A stretch of DNA of 64,000 bases from Limanda limanda (taxonomy: Eukaryota; Chordata; Actinopteri; Pleuronectiformes; Pleuronectidae). Positions within the stretch are counted from its first letter, which is position 1. The number at the start of each line of letters is the position of its first letter. Below the pieces are notes generated by a model. It was not told where the DNA came from. It saw only the letters and a program-made list of their open reading frames with translations, and did no database searches. Shown here piece after piece: positions 40,001 to 51,780 of the stretch. Where the stretch lies: the NCBI RefSeq assembly GCF_963576545.1, contig NW_026870418.1, forward strand, positions 62,001 through 126,000, read 5' to 3'. The position numbers and the translations under genes are program-made.

Positions 40001-43000
40001 TAGGGATGAAAGCACATAGGAGAAAGAGATATTCTTGAATAACTTTTTTTGTGAAGGTCGGAGAGACTTGGAAAGTGGTTGCATCTGGACTAATTTGGGT
40101 CCTGCGGATCGATTGGTACCATCCCCGAGCTTGTACGACCTTCGGAAGAGGTCGACCGACGAAATTCCCCCAAATCTGAGGAGATATTCTTGAATAACTT
40201 TTTTTGTGAAGGTCGGAGAGACTTGCAAGTAGGCTCTACCCCCACTAAATGGGGTAGCGCGCATCGATCGGTACCATCCTTGAGCTTCTCCGACTTTCGG
40301 AAGGGTTAGGGTTAGGGTTAGGGATGAAAGCACATAGGAGAAAGAGATATTCTTGAATAACTTTTTTTGTGAAGGTCGGAGAGACTTGGAAAGTGGTTGC
40401 ATCTGGACTAATTTGGGTCCTGCGGATCGATTGGTACCATCCCCGAGCTTGTACGACCTTCGGAAGAGGTCGACCGACGAAATTCCCCCAAATCTGAGGA
40501 GATATTCTTGAATAACTTTTTTTGTGAAGGTCGGAGAGACTTGCAAGTAGGCTCTACCCCCACTAAATGGGGTTGCGCGCATCGATCAGTACCATCCTTG
40601 AGCTTCTCCGACTTTCGGAAGGGTTAGGGTTAGGGATGAAAGCACATAGGAGAAAGAGATATTCTTGAATAACTTTTTTTTTGAAGGTCGGAGAGACTTG
40701 CAAGTAGGCTCTACCCCCACTAAATGGGGTAGCGCGCATCGATCGGTACCATCTTTGAGCTTCTCCGACTTTCGGAAGGGTTAGGGTTAGGGTTAGGGAT
40801 GAAAGCACATAGGAGAAAGAGATATTCTTGAATAACTTTTTTTGTGAAGGTCGGAGAGACTTGCAAGTAGGCTCTACCCCCACTAAATGGGGTAGCGCGC
40901 ATCGATCGGTACCATCCTTGAGCTTCTCCGACTTTCGGAAGGGTTAGGGTTAGGGATGAAAGCACATAGGAGAAAGAGATATTCTTGAATAACTTTTTTT
41001 GTGAAGGTCGGAGAGACTTGCAAGTAGGCTCTACCCCCACTAAATGGGGTAGCGCGCATCGATCGGTACCATCCTTGAGCTTCTCCGACTTTCGGAAGGG
41101 TTAGGGTTAGGGTTAGGGATGAAAGCACATAGGAGAAAGAGATATTCTTGAATAACTTTTTTTGTGAAGGTCGGAGAGACTTGGAAAGTGGTTGCATCTG
41201 GACTAATTTGGGTCCTGCGGATCGATTGGTACCATCCCCGAGCTTGTACGACCTTCGGAAGAGGTCGACCGACGAAATTCCCCCAAATCTGAGGAGATAT
41301 TCTTGAATAACTTTTTTTGTGAAGGTCGGAGAGACTTGCAAGTAGGCTCTACCCCCACTAAATGGGGTAGCGCGCATCGATCAGTACCATCCTTGAGCTT
41401 CTCCGACTTTCGGAAGGGTTAGGGTTAGGGATGAAAGCACATAGGAGAAAGAGATATTCTTGAATAACTTTTTTTGTGAAGGTCGGAGAGACTTGGAAAG
41501 TGGTTGCATCTGGACTAATTTGGGTCCTGCGGATCGATTGGTACCATCCCCGAGCTTGTACGACCTTCGGAAGAGGTCGACCGACGAAATTCCCCCAAAT
41601 CTGAGGAGATATTCTTGAATAACTTTTTTTGTGAAGGTCGGAGAGACTTGCAAGTAGGCTCTACCCCCACTAAATGGGGTTGCGCGCATCGATCGGTACC
41701 ATCCTTGAGCTTCTCCGACTTTCGGAAGGGTTAGGGTTAGGGTTAGGGATGAAAGCACATAGGAGAAAGAGATATTCTTGAATAACTTTTTTTGTGAAGG
41801 TCGGAGAGACTTGCAAGTAGGCTTTACCCCCACTAAATGGGGTAGCGCACATCGATCGGTACCATCCTTGAGCTTCTCCGACTTTCGGAAGGGTTAGGGT
41901 TAGGGATGAAAGCACATAGGAGAAAGAGATATTCTTGAATAACTTTTTTTGTGAAGGTCGGAGAGACTTGGAAAGTGGTTGCATCTGGACTAATTTGGGT
42001 CCTGCGGATCGATTGGTACTATCCCCGAGCTTGTACGACCTTCGGAAGAGGTCGACCGACGAAATTCCCCCAAATCTGAGGAGATATTCTTGAATAACTT
42101 TTTTTGTGAAGGTCGGAGAGACTTGCAAGTAGGCTCTACCCCCACTAAATGGGGTAGCGCGCATCGATCAGTACCATCCTTGAGCTTCTCCGACTTTCGG
42201 AAGGGTTAGGGTTAGGGATGAAAGCACATAGGAGAAAGAGATATTCTTGAATAACTTTTTTTGTGAAGGTCGGAGAGACTTGGAAAGTGGTTGCATCTGG
42301 ACTAATTTGGGTCCTGCGGATCGATTGGTACCATCCCCGAGCTTGTACGACCTTCGGAAGAGGTCGACCGACGAAATTCCCCCAAATCTGAGGAGATATT
42401 CTTGAATAACTTTTTTTGTGAAGGTCGGAGAGACTTGCAAGTAGGCTCTACCCCCACTAAATGGGGTTGCGCGCATCGATCGGTACCATCCTTGAGCTTC
42501 TCCGACTTTCGGAAGGGTTAGGGTTAGGGTTAGGGATGAAAGCACATAGGAGAAAGAGATATTCTTGAATAACTTTTTTTGTGAAGGTCGGAGAGACTTG
42601 CAAGTAGGCTTTACCCCCACTAAATGGGGTAGCGCGCATCGATCGGTACCATCCTTGAGCTTCTCCGACTTTCGGAAGGGTTAGGGTTAGGGATGAAAGC
42701 ACATAGGAGAAAGAGATATTCTTGAATAACTTTTTTTGTGAAGGTCGGAGAGACTTGGAAAGTGGTTGCATCTGGACTAATTTGGGTCCTGCGGATCGAT
42801 TGGTACCATCCCCGAGCTTGTACGACCTTCGAAAGAGGTCGACCGACGAAATTCCCCCAAATCTGAGGAGATATTCTTGAATAACTTTTTTTGTGAAGGT
42901 CGGAGAGACTTGCAAGTAGGCTCTACCCCCACTAAATGGGGTAGCGCGCATCGATCAGTACCATCCTTGAGCTTCTCCGACTTTCGGAAGGGTTAGGGTT

Positions 43001-44293
43001 AGGGTTAGGGATGAAAGCACATAGGAGAAAGAGATATTCTTGAATAACTTTTTTTGTGAAGGTCGGAGAGACTTGCAAGTAGGCTCTACCCCCACTAAAT
43101 GGGGTAACGCACATCGGTCGGTACCATCCTTGAGCTTCTCCGACTTTCGGAAGGGTTAGGGTTAGGGTTAGGGATGAAAGCACATAGGAGAAAGAGATAT
43201 TCTTGAATAACTTTTTTTGTGAAGGTCGGAGAGACTTGGAAAGTGGTTGCATCTGGACTAATTTGGGTCCTGCGGATCGATTGGTACCATCCCCGAGCTT
43301 GTACGACCTTCGGAAGAGGTCGACCGACGAAATTCCCCCAAATCTGAGGAGATATTCTTGAATAACTTTTTTTGTGAAGGTCGGAGAGACTTGCAAGTAG
43401 GCTCTACCCCCACTAAATGGGGTAGCGCGCATCGATCGGTACCATCCTTGAGCTTCTCCGACTTTCGGAAGGGTTAGGGTTAGGGTTAGGGATGAAAGCA
43501 CATAGGAGAAAGAGATATTCTTGAATAACTTTTGTTGTGAAGGTCGGAGAGACTTGGAAAGTGGTTGCATCTGGACTAATTTGGGTCCTGCGGATCGATT
43601 GGTACCATCCCCGAGCTTGTACGACCTTCGGAAGAGGTCGACCGACGAAATTCCCCCAAATCTGAGGAGATATTCTTGAATAACTTTTTTTGTGAAGGTC
43701 GGAGAGACTTGCAAGTAGGCTCTACCCCCACTAAATGGGGTTGCGCGCATCGATCAGTACCATCCTTGAGCTTCTCCGACTTTCGGAAGGGTTAGGGTTA
43801 GGGTTAGGGATGAAAGCACATAGGAGAAAGAGATATTCTTGAATAACTTTTTTTTTGAAGGTCGGAGAGACTTGCAAGTAGGCTCTACCCCCACTAAATG
43901 GGGTAGCGCGCATCGATCGGTACCATCTTTGAGCTTCTCCGACTTTCGGAAGGGTTAGGGTTAGGGTTAGGGATGAAAGCACATAGGAGAAAGAGATATT
44001 CTTGAATAACTTTTTTTGTGAAGGTCGGAGAGACTTGCAAGTAGGCTCTACCCCCACTAAATGGGGTAGCGCGCATCGATCGGTACCATCCTTGAGCTTC
44101 TCCGACTTTCGGAAGGGTTAGGGTTAGGGTTAGGGATGAAAGCACATAGGAGAAAGAGATATTCTTGAATAACTTTTTTTGTGAAGGTCGGAGAGACTTG
44201 CAAGTAGGCTCTACCCCCACTAAATGGGGTAGCGCACATCGATCGGTACCATCCTTGAGCTTCTCCGACTTTCGGAAGGGTTAGGGTTAGGGT
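40001..44293 (+). repeat. Array segment S12, 4,293 bp tandem module, copy 1
   Basis: Betas begin at 40071, 40389, 41184, 41496, 41971, 42283, 42758, 43239 and 43557. Each is matched in S13 at +4,293 bp, or +4,299 bp for 41184 and 41496, where one telomere hexamer differs. Diagnostics are GGTACTATCC (42020), GGTAACGCAC (43107) and CTTTTGTTGTG (43534). Two-hexamer alphas are concentrated here: six in this segment. Confidence 0.92.
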
Positions 44294-47200
44294 TAGGGAT
44301 GAAAGCACATAGGAGAAAGAGATATTCTTGAATAACTTTTTTTGTGAAGGTTGGAGAGACTTGGAAAGTGGTTGCATCTGGACTAATTTGGGTCCTGCGG
44401 ATCGATTGGTACCATCCCCGAGCTTGTACGACCTTCGGAAGAGGTCGACCGACGAAATTCCCCCAAATCTGAGGAGATATTCTTGAATAACTTTTTTTGT
44501 GAAGGTCGGAGAGACTTGCAAGTAGGCTCTACCCCCACTAAATGGGGTAGCGCGCATCGATCGGTACCATCCTTGAGCTTCTCCGACTTTCGGAAGGGTT
44601 AGGGTTAGGGTTAGGGATGAAAGCACATAGGAGAAAGAGATATTCTTGAATAACTTTTTTTGTGAAGGTCGGAGAGACTTGGAAAGTGGTTGCATCTGGA
44701 CTAATTTGGGTCCTGCGGATCGATTGGTACCATCCCCGAGCTTGTACGACCTTCGGAAGAGGTCGACCGACGAAATTCCCCCAAATCTGAGGAGATATTC
44801 TTGAATAACTTTTTTTGTGAAGGTCGGAGAGACTTGCAAGTAGGCTCTACCCCCACTAAATGGGGTTGCGCGCATCGATCAGTACCATCCTTGAGCTTCT
44901 CCGACTTTCGGAAGGGTTAGGGTTAGGGATGAAAGCACATAGGAGAAAGAGATATTCTTGAATAACTTTTTTTTTGAAGGTCGGAGAGACTTGCAAGTAG
45001 GCTCTACCCCCACTAAATGGGGTAGCGCGCATCGATCGGTACCATCTTTGAGCTTCTCCGACTTTCGGAAGGGTTAGGGTTAGGGTTAGGGATGAAAGCA
45101 CATAGGAGAAAGAGATATTCTTGAATAACTTTTTTTGTGAAGGTCGGAGAGACTTGCAAGTAGGCTCTACCCCCACTAAATGGGGTAGCGCGCATCGATC
45201 GGTACCATCCTTGAGCTTCTCCGACTTTCGGAAGGGTTAGGGTTAGGGTTAGGGATGAAAGCACATAGGAGAAAGAGATATTCTTGAATAACTTTTTTTG
45301 TGAAGGTCGGAGAGACTTGCAAGTAGGCTCTACCCCCACTAAATGGGGTAGCGCGCATCGATCGGTACCATCCTTGAGCTTCTCCGACTTTCGGAAGGGT
45401 TAGGGTTAGGGTTAGGGATGAAAGCACATAGGAGAAAGAGATATTCTTGAATAACTTTTTTTGTGAAGGTCGGAGAGACTTGGAAAGTGGTTGCATCTGG
45501 ACTAATTTGGGTCCTGCGGATCGATTGGTACCATCCCCGAGCTTGTACGACCTTCGGAAGAGGTCGACCGACGAAATTCCCCCAAATCTGAGGAGATATT
45601 CTTGAATAACTTTTTTTGTGAAGGTCGGAGAGACTTGCAAGTAGGCTCTACCCCCACTAAATGGGGTAGCGCGCATCGATCAGTACCATCCTTGAGCTTC
45701 TCCGACTTTCGGAAGGGTTAGGGTTAGGGATGAAAGCACATAGGAGAAAGAGATATTCTTGAATAACTTTTTTTGTGAAGGTCGGAGAGACTTGGAAAGT
45801 GGTTGCATCTGGACTAATTTGGGTCCTGCGGATCGATTGGTACCATCCCCGAGCTTGTACGACCTTCGGAAGAGGTCGACCGACGAAATTCCCCCAAATC
45901 TGAGGAGATATTCTTGAATAACTTTTTTTGTGAAGGTCGGAGAGACTTGCAAGTAGGCTCTACCCCCACTAAATGGGGTAGCGCGCATCGATCAGTACCA
46001 TCCTTGAGCTTCTCCGACTTTCGGAAGGGTTAGGGTTAGGGATGAAAGCACATAGGAGAAAGAGATATTCTTGAATAACTTTTTTTGTGAAGGTCGGAGA
46101 GACTTGCAAGTAGGCTTTACCCCCACTAAATGGGGTAGCGCACATCGATCGGTACCATCCTTGAGCTTCTCCGACTTTCGGAAGGGTTAGGGTTAGGGAT
46201 GAAAGCACATAGGAGAAAGAGATATTCTTGAATAACTTTTTTTGTGAAGGTCGGAGAGACTTGGAAAGTGGTTGCATCTGGACTAATTTGGGTCCTGCGG
46301 ATCGATTGGTACTATCCCCGAGCTTGTACGACCTTCGGAAGAGGTCGACCGACGAAATTCCCCCAAATCTGAGGAGATATTCTTGAATAACTTTTTTTGT
46401 GAAGGTCGGAGAGACTTGCAAGTAGGCTCTACCCCCACTAAATGGGGTAGCGCGCATCGATCAGTACCATCCTTGAGCTTCTCCGACTTTCGGAAGGGTT
46501 AGGGTTAGGGATGAAAGCACATAGGAGAAAGAGATATTCTTGAATAACTTTTTTTGTGAAGGTCGGAGAGACTTGGAAAGTGGTTGCATCTGGACTAATT
46601 TGGGTCCTGCGGATCGATTGGTACCATCCCCGAGCTTGTACGACCTTCGGAAGAGGTCGACCGACGAAATTCCCCCAAATCTGAGGAGATATTCTTGAAT
46701 AACTTTTTTTGTGAAGGTCGGAGAGACTTGCAAGTAGGCTCTACCCCCACTAAATGGGGTTGCGCGCATCGATCGGTACCATCCTTGAGCTTCTCCGACT
46801 TTCGGAAGGGTTAGGGTTAGGGTTAGGGATGAAAGCACATAGGAGAAAGAGATATTCTTGAATAACTTTTTTTGTGAAGGTCGGAGAGACTTGCAAGTAG
46901 GCTTTACCCCCACTAAATGGGGTAGCGCGCATCGATCGGTACCATCCTTGAGCTTCTCCGACTTTCGGAAGGGTTAGGGTTAGGGATGAAAGCACATAGG
47001 AGAAAGAGATATTCTTGAATAACTTTTTTTGTGAAGGTCGGAGAGACTTGGAAAGTGGTTGCATCTGGACTAATTTGGGTCCTGCGGATCGATTGGTACC
47101 ATCCCCGAGCTTGTACGACCTTCGAAAGAGGTCGACCGACGAAATTCCCCCAAATCTGAGGAGATATTCTTGAATAACTTTTTTTGTGAAGGTCGGAGAG

Positions 47201-48590
47201 ACTTGCAAGTAGGCTCTACCCCCACTAAATGGGGTAGCGCGCATCGATCGGTACCATCCTTGAGCTTCTCCGACTTTCGGAAGGGTTAGGGTTAGGGTTA
47301 GGGATGAAAGCACATAGGAGAAAGAGATATTCTTGAATAACTTTTTTTGTGAAGGTCGGAGAGACTTGCAAGTAGGCTCTACCCCCACTAAATGGGGTAA
47401 CGCACATCGGTCGGTACCATCCTTGAGCTTCTCCGACTTTCGGAAGGGTTAGGGTTAGGGTTAGGGATGAAAGCACATAGGAGAAAGAGATATTCTTGAA
47501 TAACTTTTTTTGTGAAGGTCGGAGAGACTTGGAAAGTGGTTGCATCTGGACTAATTTGGGTCCTGCGGATCGATTGGTACCATCCCCGAGCTTGTACGAC
47601 CTTCGGAAGAGGTCGACCGACGAAATTCCCCCAAATCTGAGGAGATATTCTTGAATAACTTTTTTTGTGAAGGTCGGAGAGACTTGCAAGTAGGCTCTAC
47701 CCCCACTAAATGGGGTAGCGCGCATCGATCGGTACCATCCTTGAGCTTCTCCGACTTTCGGAAGGGTTAGGGTTAGGGTTAGGGATGAAAGCACATAGGA
47801 GAAAGAGATATTCTTGAATAACTTTTGTTGTGAAGGTCGGAGAGACTTGGAAAGTGGTTGCATCTGGACTAATTTGGGTCCTGCGGATCGATTGGTACCA
47901 TCCCCGAGCTTGTACGACCTTCGGAAGAGGTCGACCGACGAAATTCCCCCAAATCTGAGGAGATATTCTTGAATAACTTTTTTTGTGAAGGTCGGAGAGA
48001 CTTGCAAGTAGGCTCTACCCCCACTAAATGGGGTTGCGCGCATCGATCAGTACCATCCTTGAGCTTCTCCGACTTTCGGAAGGGTTAGGGTTAGGGTTAG
48101 GGATGAAAGCACATAGGAGAAAGAGATATTCTTGAATAACTTTTTTTTTGAAGGTCGGAGAGACTTGCAAGTAGGCTCTACCCCCACTAAATGGGGTAGC
48201 GCGCATCGATCGGTACCATCTTTGAGCTTCTCCGACTTTCGGAAGGGTTAGGGTTAGGGTTAGGGATGAAAGCACATAGGAGAAAGAGATATTCTTGAAT
48301 AACTTTTTTTGTGAAGGTCGGAGAGACTTGCAAGTAGGCTCTACCCCCACTAAATGGGGTAGCGCGCATCGATCGGTACCATCCTTGAGCTTCTCCGACT
48401 TTCGGAAGGGTTAGGGTTAGGGTTAGGGATGAAAGCACATAGGAGAAAGAGATATTCTTGAATAACTTTTTTTGTGAAGGTCGGAGAGACTTGCAAGTAG
48501 GCTCTACCCCCACTAAATGGGGTAGCGCACATCGATCGGTACCATCCTTGAGCTTCTCCGACTTTCGGAAGGGTTAGGGTTAGGGTTAGG
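44294..48590 (+). repeat. Array segment S13, 4,293 bp tandem module, copy 2
   Basis: Betas begin at 44364, 44682, 45483, 45795, 46264, 46576, 47051, 47532 and 47850. The S12 diagnostics recur at 46313, 47400 and 47827. AAGGTTGG at 44352 also recurs at 48645, so the copying register extends slightly past the next beta (48657). Confidence 0.92.
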
Positions 48591-51500
48591 GATGAAAGCA
48601 CATAGGAGAAAGAGATATTCTTGAATAACTTTTTTTGTGAAGGTTGGAGAGACTTGGAAAGTGGTTGCATCTGGACTAATTTGGGTCCTGCGGATCGATT
48701 GGTACCATCCCCGAGCTTGTACGACCTTCGGAAGAGGTCGACCGACGAAATTCCCCCAAATCTGAGGAGATATTCTTGAATAACTTTTTTTGTGAAGGTC
48801 GGAGAGACTTGCAAGTAGGCTCTACCCCCACTAAATGGGGTAGCGCGCATCGATCAGTACCATCCTTGAGCTTCTCCGACTTTCGGAAGGGTTAGGGTTA
48901 GGGATGAAAGCACATAGGAGAAAGAGATATTCTTGAATAACTTTTTTTGTGAAGGTCGGAGAGACTTGGAAAGTGGTTGCATCTGGACTAATTTGGGTCC
49001 TGCGGATCGATTGGTACCATCCCCGAGCTTGTACGACCTTCGGAAGAGGTCGACCGACGAAATTCCCCCAAATCTGAGGAGATATTCTTGAATAACTTTT
49101 TTTGTGAAGGTCGGAGAGACTTGCAAGTAGGCTCTACCCCCACTAAATGGGGTTGCGCGCATCGATCGGTACCATCCTTGAGCTTCTCCGACTTTCGGAA
49201 GGGTTAGGGTTAGGGTTAGGGATGAAAGCACATAGGAGAAAGAGATATTCTTGAATAACTTTTTTTGTGAAGGTCGGAGAGACTTGCAAGTAGGCTCTAC
49301 CCCCACTAAATGGGGTAGCGCGCATCGATCGGTACCATCCTTGAGCTTCTCCGACTTTCGGAAGGGTTAGGGTTAGGGTTAGGGATGAAAGCACATAGGA
49401 GAAAGAGATATTCTTGAATAACTTTTTTTGTGAAGGTCGGAGAGACTTGGAAAGTGGTTGCATCTGGACTAATTTGGGTCCTGCGGATCGATTGGTACCA
49501 TCCCCGAGCTTGTACGACCTTCGGAAGAGGTCGACCGACGAAATTCCCCCAAATCTGAGGAGATATTCTTGAATAACTTTTTTTGTGAAGGTCGGAGAGA
49601 CTTGCAAGTAGGCTCTACCCCCACTAAATGGGGTTGCGCGCATCGATCAGTACCATCCTTGAGCTTCTCCGACTTTCGGAAGGGTTAGGGTTAGGGTTAG
49701 GGATGAAAGCACATAGGAGAAAGAGATATTCTTGAATAACTTTTTTTGTGAAGGTCGGAGAGACTTGCAAGTAGGCTCTACCCCCACTAAATGGGGTAGC
49801 GCGCATCGATCAGTACCATCCTTGAGCTTCTCCGACTTTCGGAAGGGTTAGGGTTAGGGTTAGGGATGAAAGCACATAGGAGAAAGAGATATTCTTGAAT
49901 AACTTTTTTTTGAAGGTCGGAGAGACTTGGAAAGTGGTTGCATCTGGACTAATTTGGGTCCTGCGGATCGATTGGTACCATCCCCGAGCTTGTACGACCT
50001 TCGGAAGAGGTCGACCGACGAAATTCCCCCAAATCTGAGGAGATATTCTTGAATAACTTTTTTTGTGAAGGTCGGAGAGACTTGCAAGTAGGCTCTACCC
50101 CCACTAAATGGGGTTGCGCGCATCGATCAGTACCATCCTTGAGCTTCTCCGACTTTCGGAAGGGTTAGGGTTAGGGTTAGGGATGAAAGCACATAGGAGA
50201 AAGAGATATTCTTGAATAACTTTTTTTGTGAAGGTCGGAGAGACTTGCAAGTAGGCTCTACCCCCACTAAATGGGGTAGCGCGCATCGATCGGTACCATC
50301 CTTGAGCTTCTCCGACTTTCGGAAGGGTTAGGGTTAGGGTTAGGGATGAAAGCACATAGGAGAAAGAGATATTCTTGAATAACTTTTTTTTGAAGGTCGG
50401 AGAGACTTGGAAAGTGGTTGCATCTGGACTAATTTGGGTCCTGCGGATCGATTGGTACCATCCCCGAGCTTGTACGACCTTCGGAAGAGGTCGACCGACG
50501 AAATTCCCCCAAATCTGAGGAGATATTCTTGAATAACTTTTTTTGTGAAGGTCGGAGAGACTTGCAAGTAGGCTCTACCCCCACTAAATGGGGTAGCGCG
50601 CATCGATCGGTACCATCCTTGAGCTTCTCCGACTTTCGGAAGGGTTAGGGTTAGGGTTAGGGATGAAAGCACATAGGAGAAAGAGATATTCTTGAATAAC
50701 TTTTTTTGTGAAGGTCGGAGAGACTTGCAAGTAGGCTCTACCCCCACTAAATGGGGTAGCGCGCATCGATCAGTACCATCCTTGAGCTTCTCCGACTTTC
50801 GGAAGGGTTAGGGTTAGGGTTAGGGATGAAAGCACATAGGAGAAAGAGATATTCTTGAATAACTTTTTTTTGAAGGTCGGAGAGACTTGGAAAGTGGTTG
50901 CATCTGGACTAATTTGGGTCCTGCGGATCGATTGGTACCATCCCCGAGCTTGTACGACCTTCGGAAGAGGTCGACCGACGAAATTCCCCCAAATCTGAGG
51001 AGATATTCTTGAATAACTTTTTTTGTGAAGGTCGGAGAGACTTGCAAGTAGGCTCTACCCCCACTAAATGGGGTTGCGCGCATCGATCAGTACCATCCTT
51101 GAGCTTCTCCGACTTTCGGAAGGGTTAGGGTTAGGGTTAGGGATGAAAGCACATAGGAGAAAGAGATATTCTTGAATAACTTTTTTTGTGAAGGTCGGAG
51201 AGACTTGCAAGTAGGCTCTACCCCCACTAAATGGGGTAGCGCGCATCGATCGGTACCATCCTTGAGCTTCTCCGACTTTCGGAAGGGTTAGGGTTAGGGT
51301 TAGGGATGAAAGCACATAGGAGAAAGAGATATTCTTGAATAACTTTTTTTTGAAGGTCGGAGAGACTTGGAAAGTGGTTGCATCTGGACTAATTTGGGTC
51401 CTGCGGATCGATTGGTACCATCCCCGAGCTTGTACGACCTTCGGAAGAGGTCGACCGACGAAATTCCCCCAAATCTGAGGAGATATTCTTGAATAACTTT

Positions 51501-51780
51501 TTTTGTGAAGGTCGGAGAGACTTGCAAGTAGGCTCTACCCCCACTAAATGGGGTAGCGCGCATCGATCGGTACCATCCTTGAGCTTCTCCGACTTTCGGA
51601 AGGGTTAGGGTTAGGGTTAGGGATGAAAGCACATAGGAGAAAGAGATATTCTTGAATAACTTTTTTTGTGAAGGTCGGAGAGACTTGCAAGTAGGCTCTA
51701 CCCCCACTAAATGGGGTAGCGCGCATCGATCGGTACCATCCTTGAGCTTCTCCGACTTTCGGAAGGGTTAGGGTTAGGGT
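48591..51780 (+). repeat. Array segment S14, 480/960 bp mini-array
   Basis: Betas begin at 48657, 48969, 49450, 49930, 50410, 50890 and 51370. The last four share a core one base shorter (T8 tracts at 49904, 50384, 50864 and 51344) and repeat at exactly 480 bp. Alpha variants alternate so that the true period is 960 bp. By line-by-line reading, about 49650-50770 is identical to 50610-51730, the cleanest duplication in the window and therefore probably among the youngest. Confidence 0.92.

Noticed and set aside
49860..51707. Altered open frames where the T tract has one base fewer
   Set aside because: The one-base deletion only shifts the frame of non-coding satellite, so it is not a frameshifted gene.
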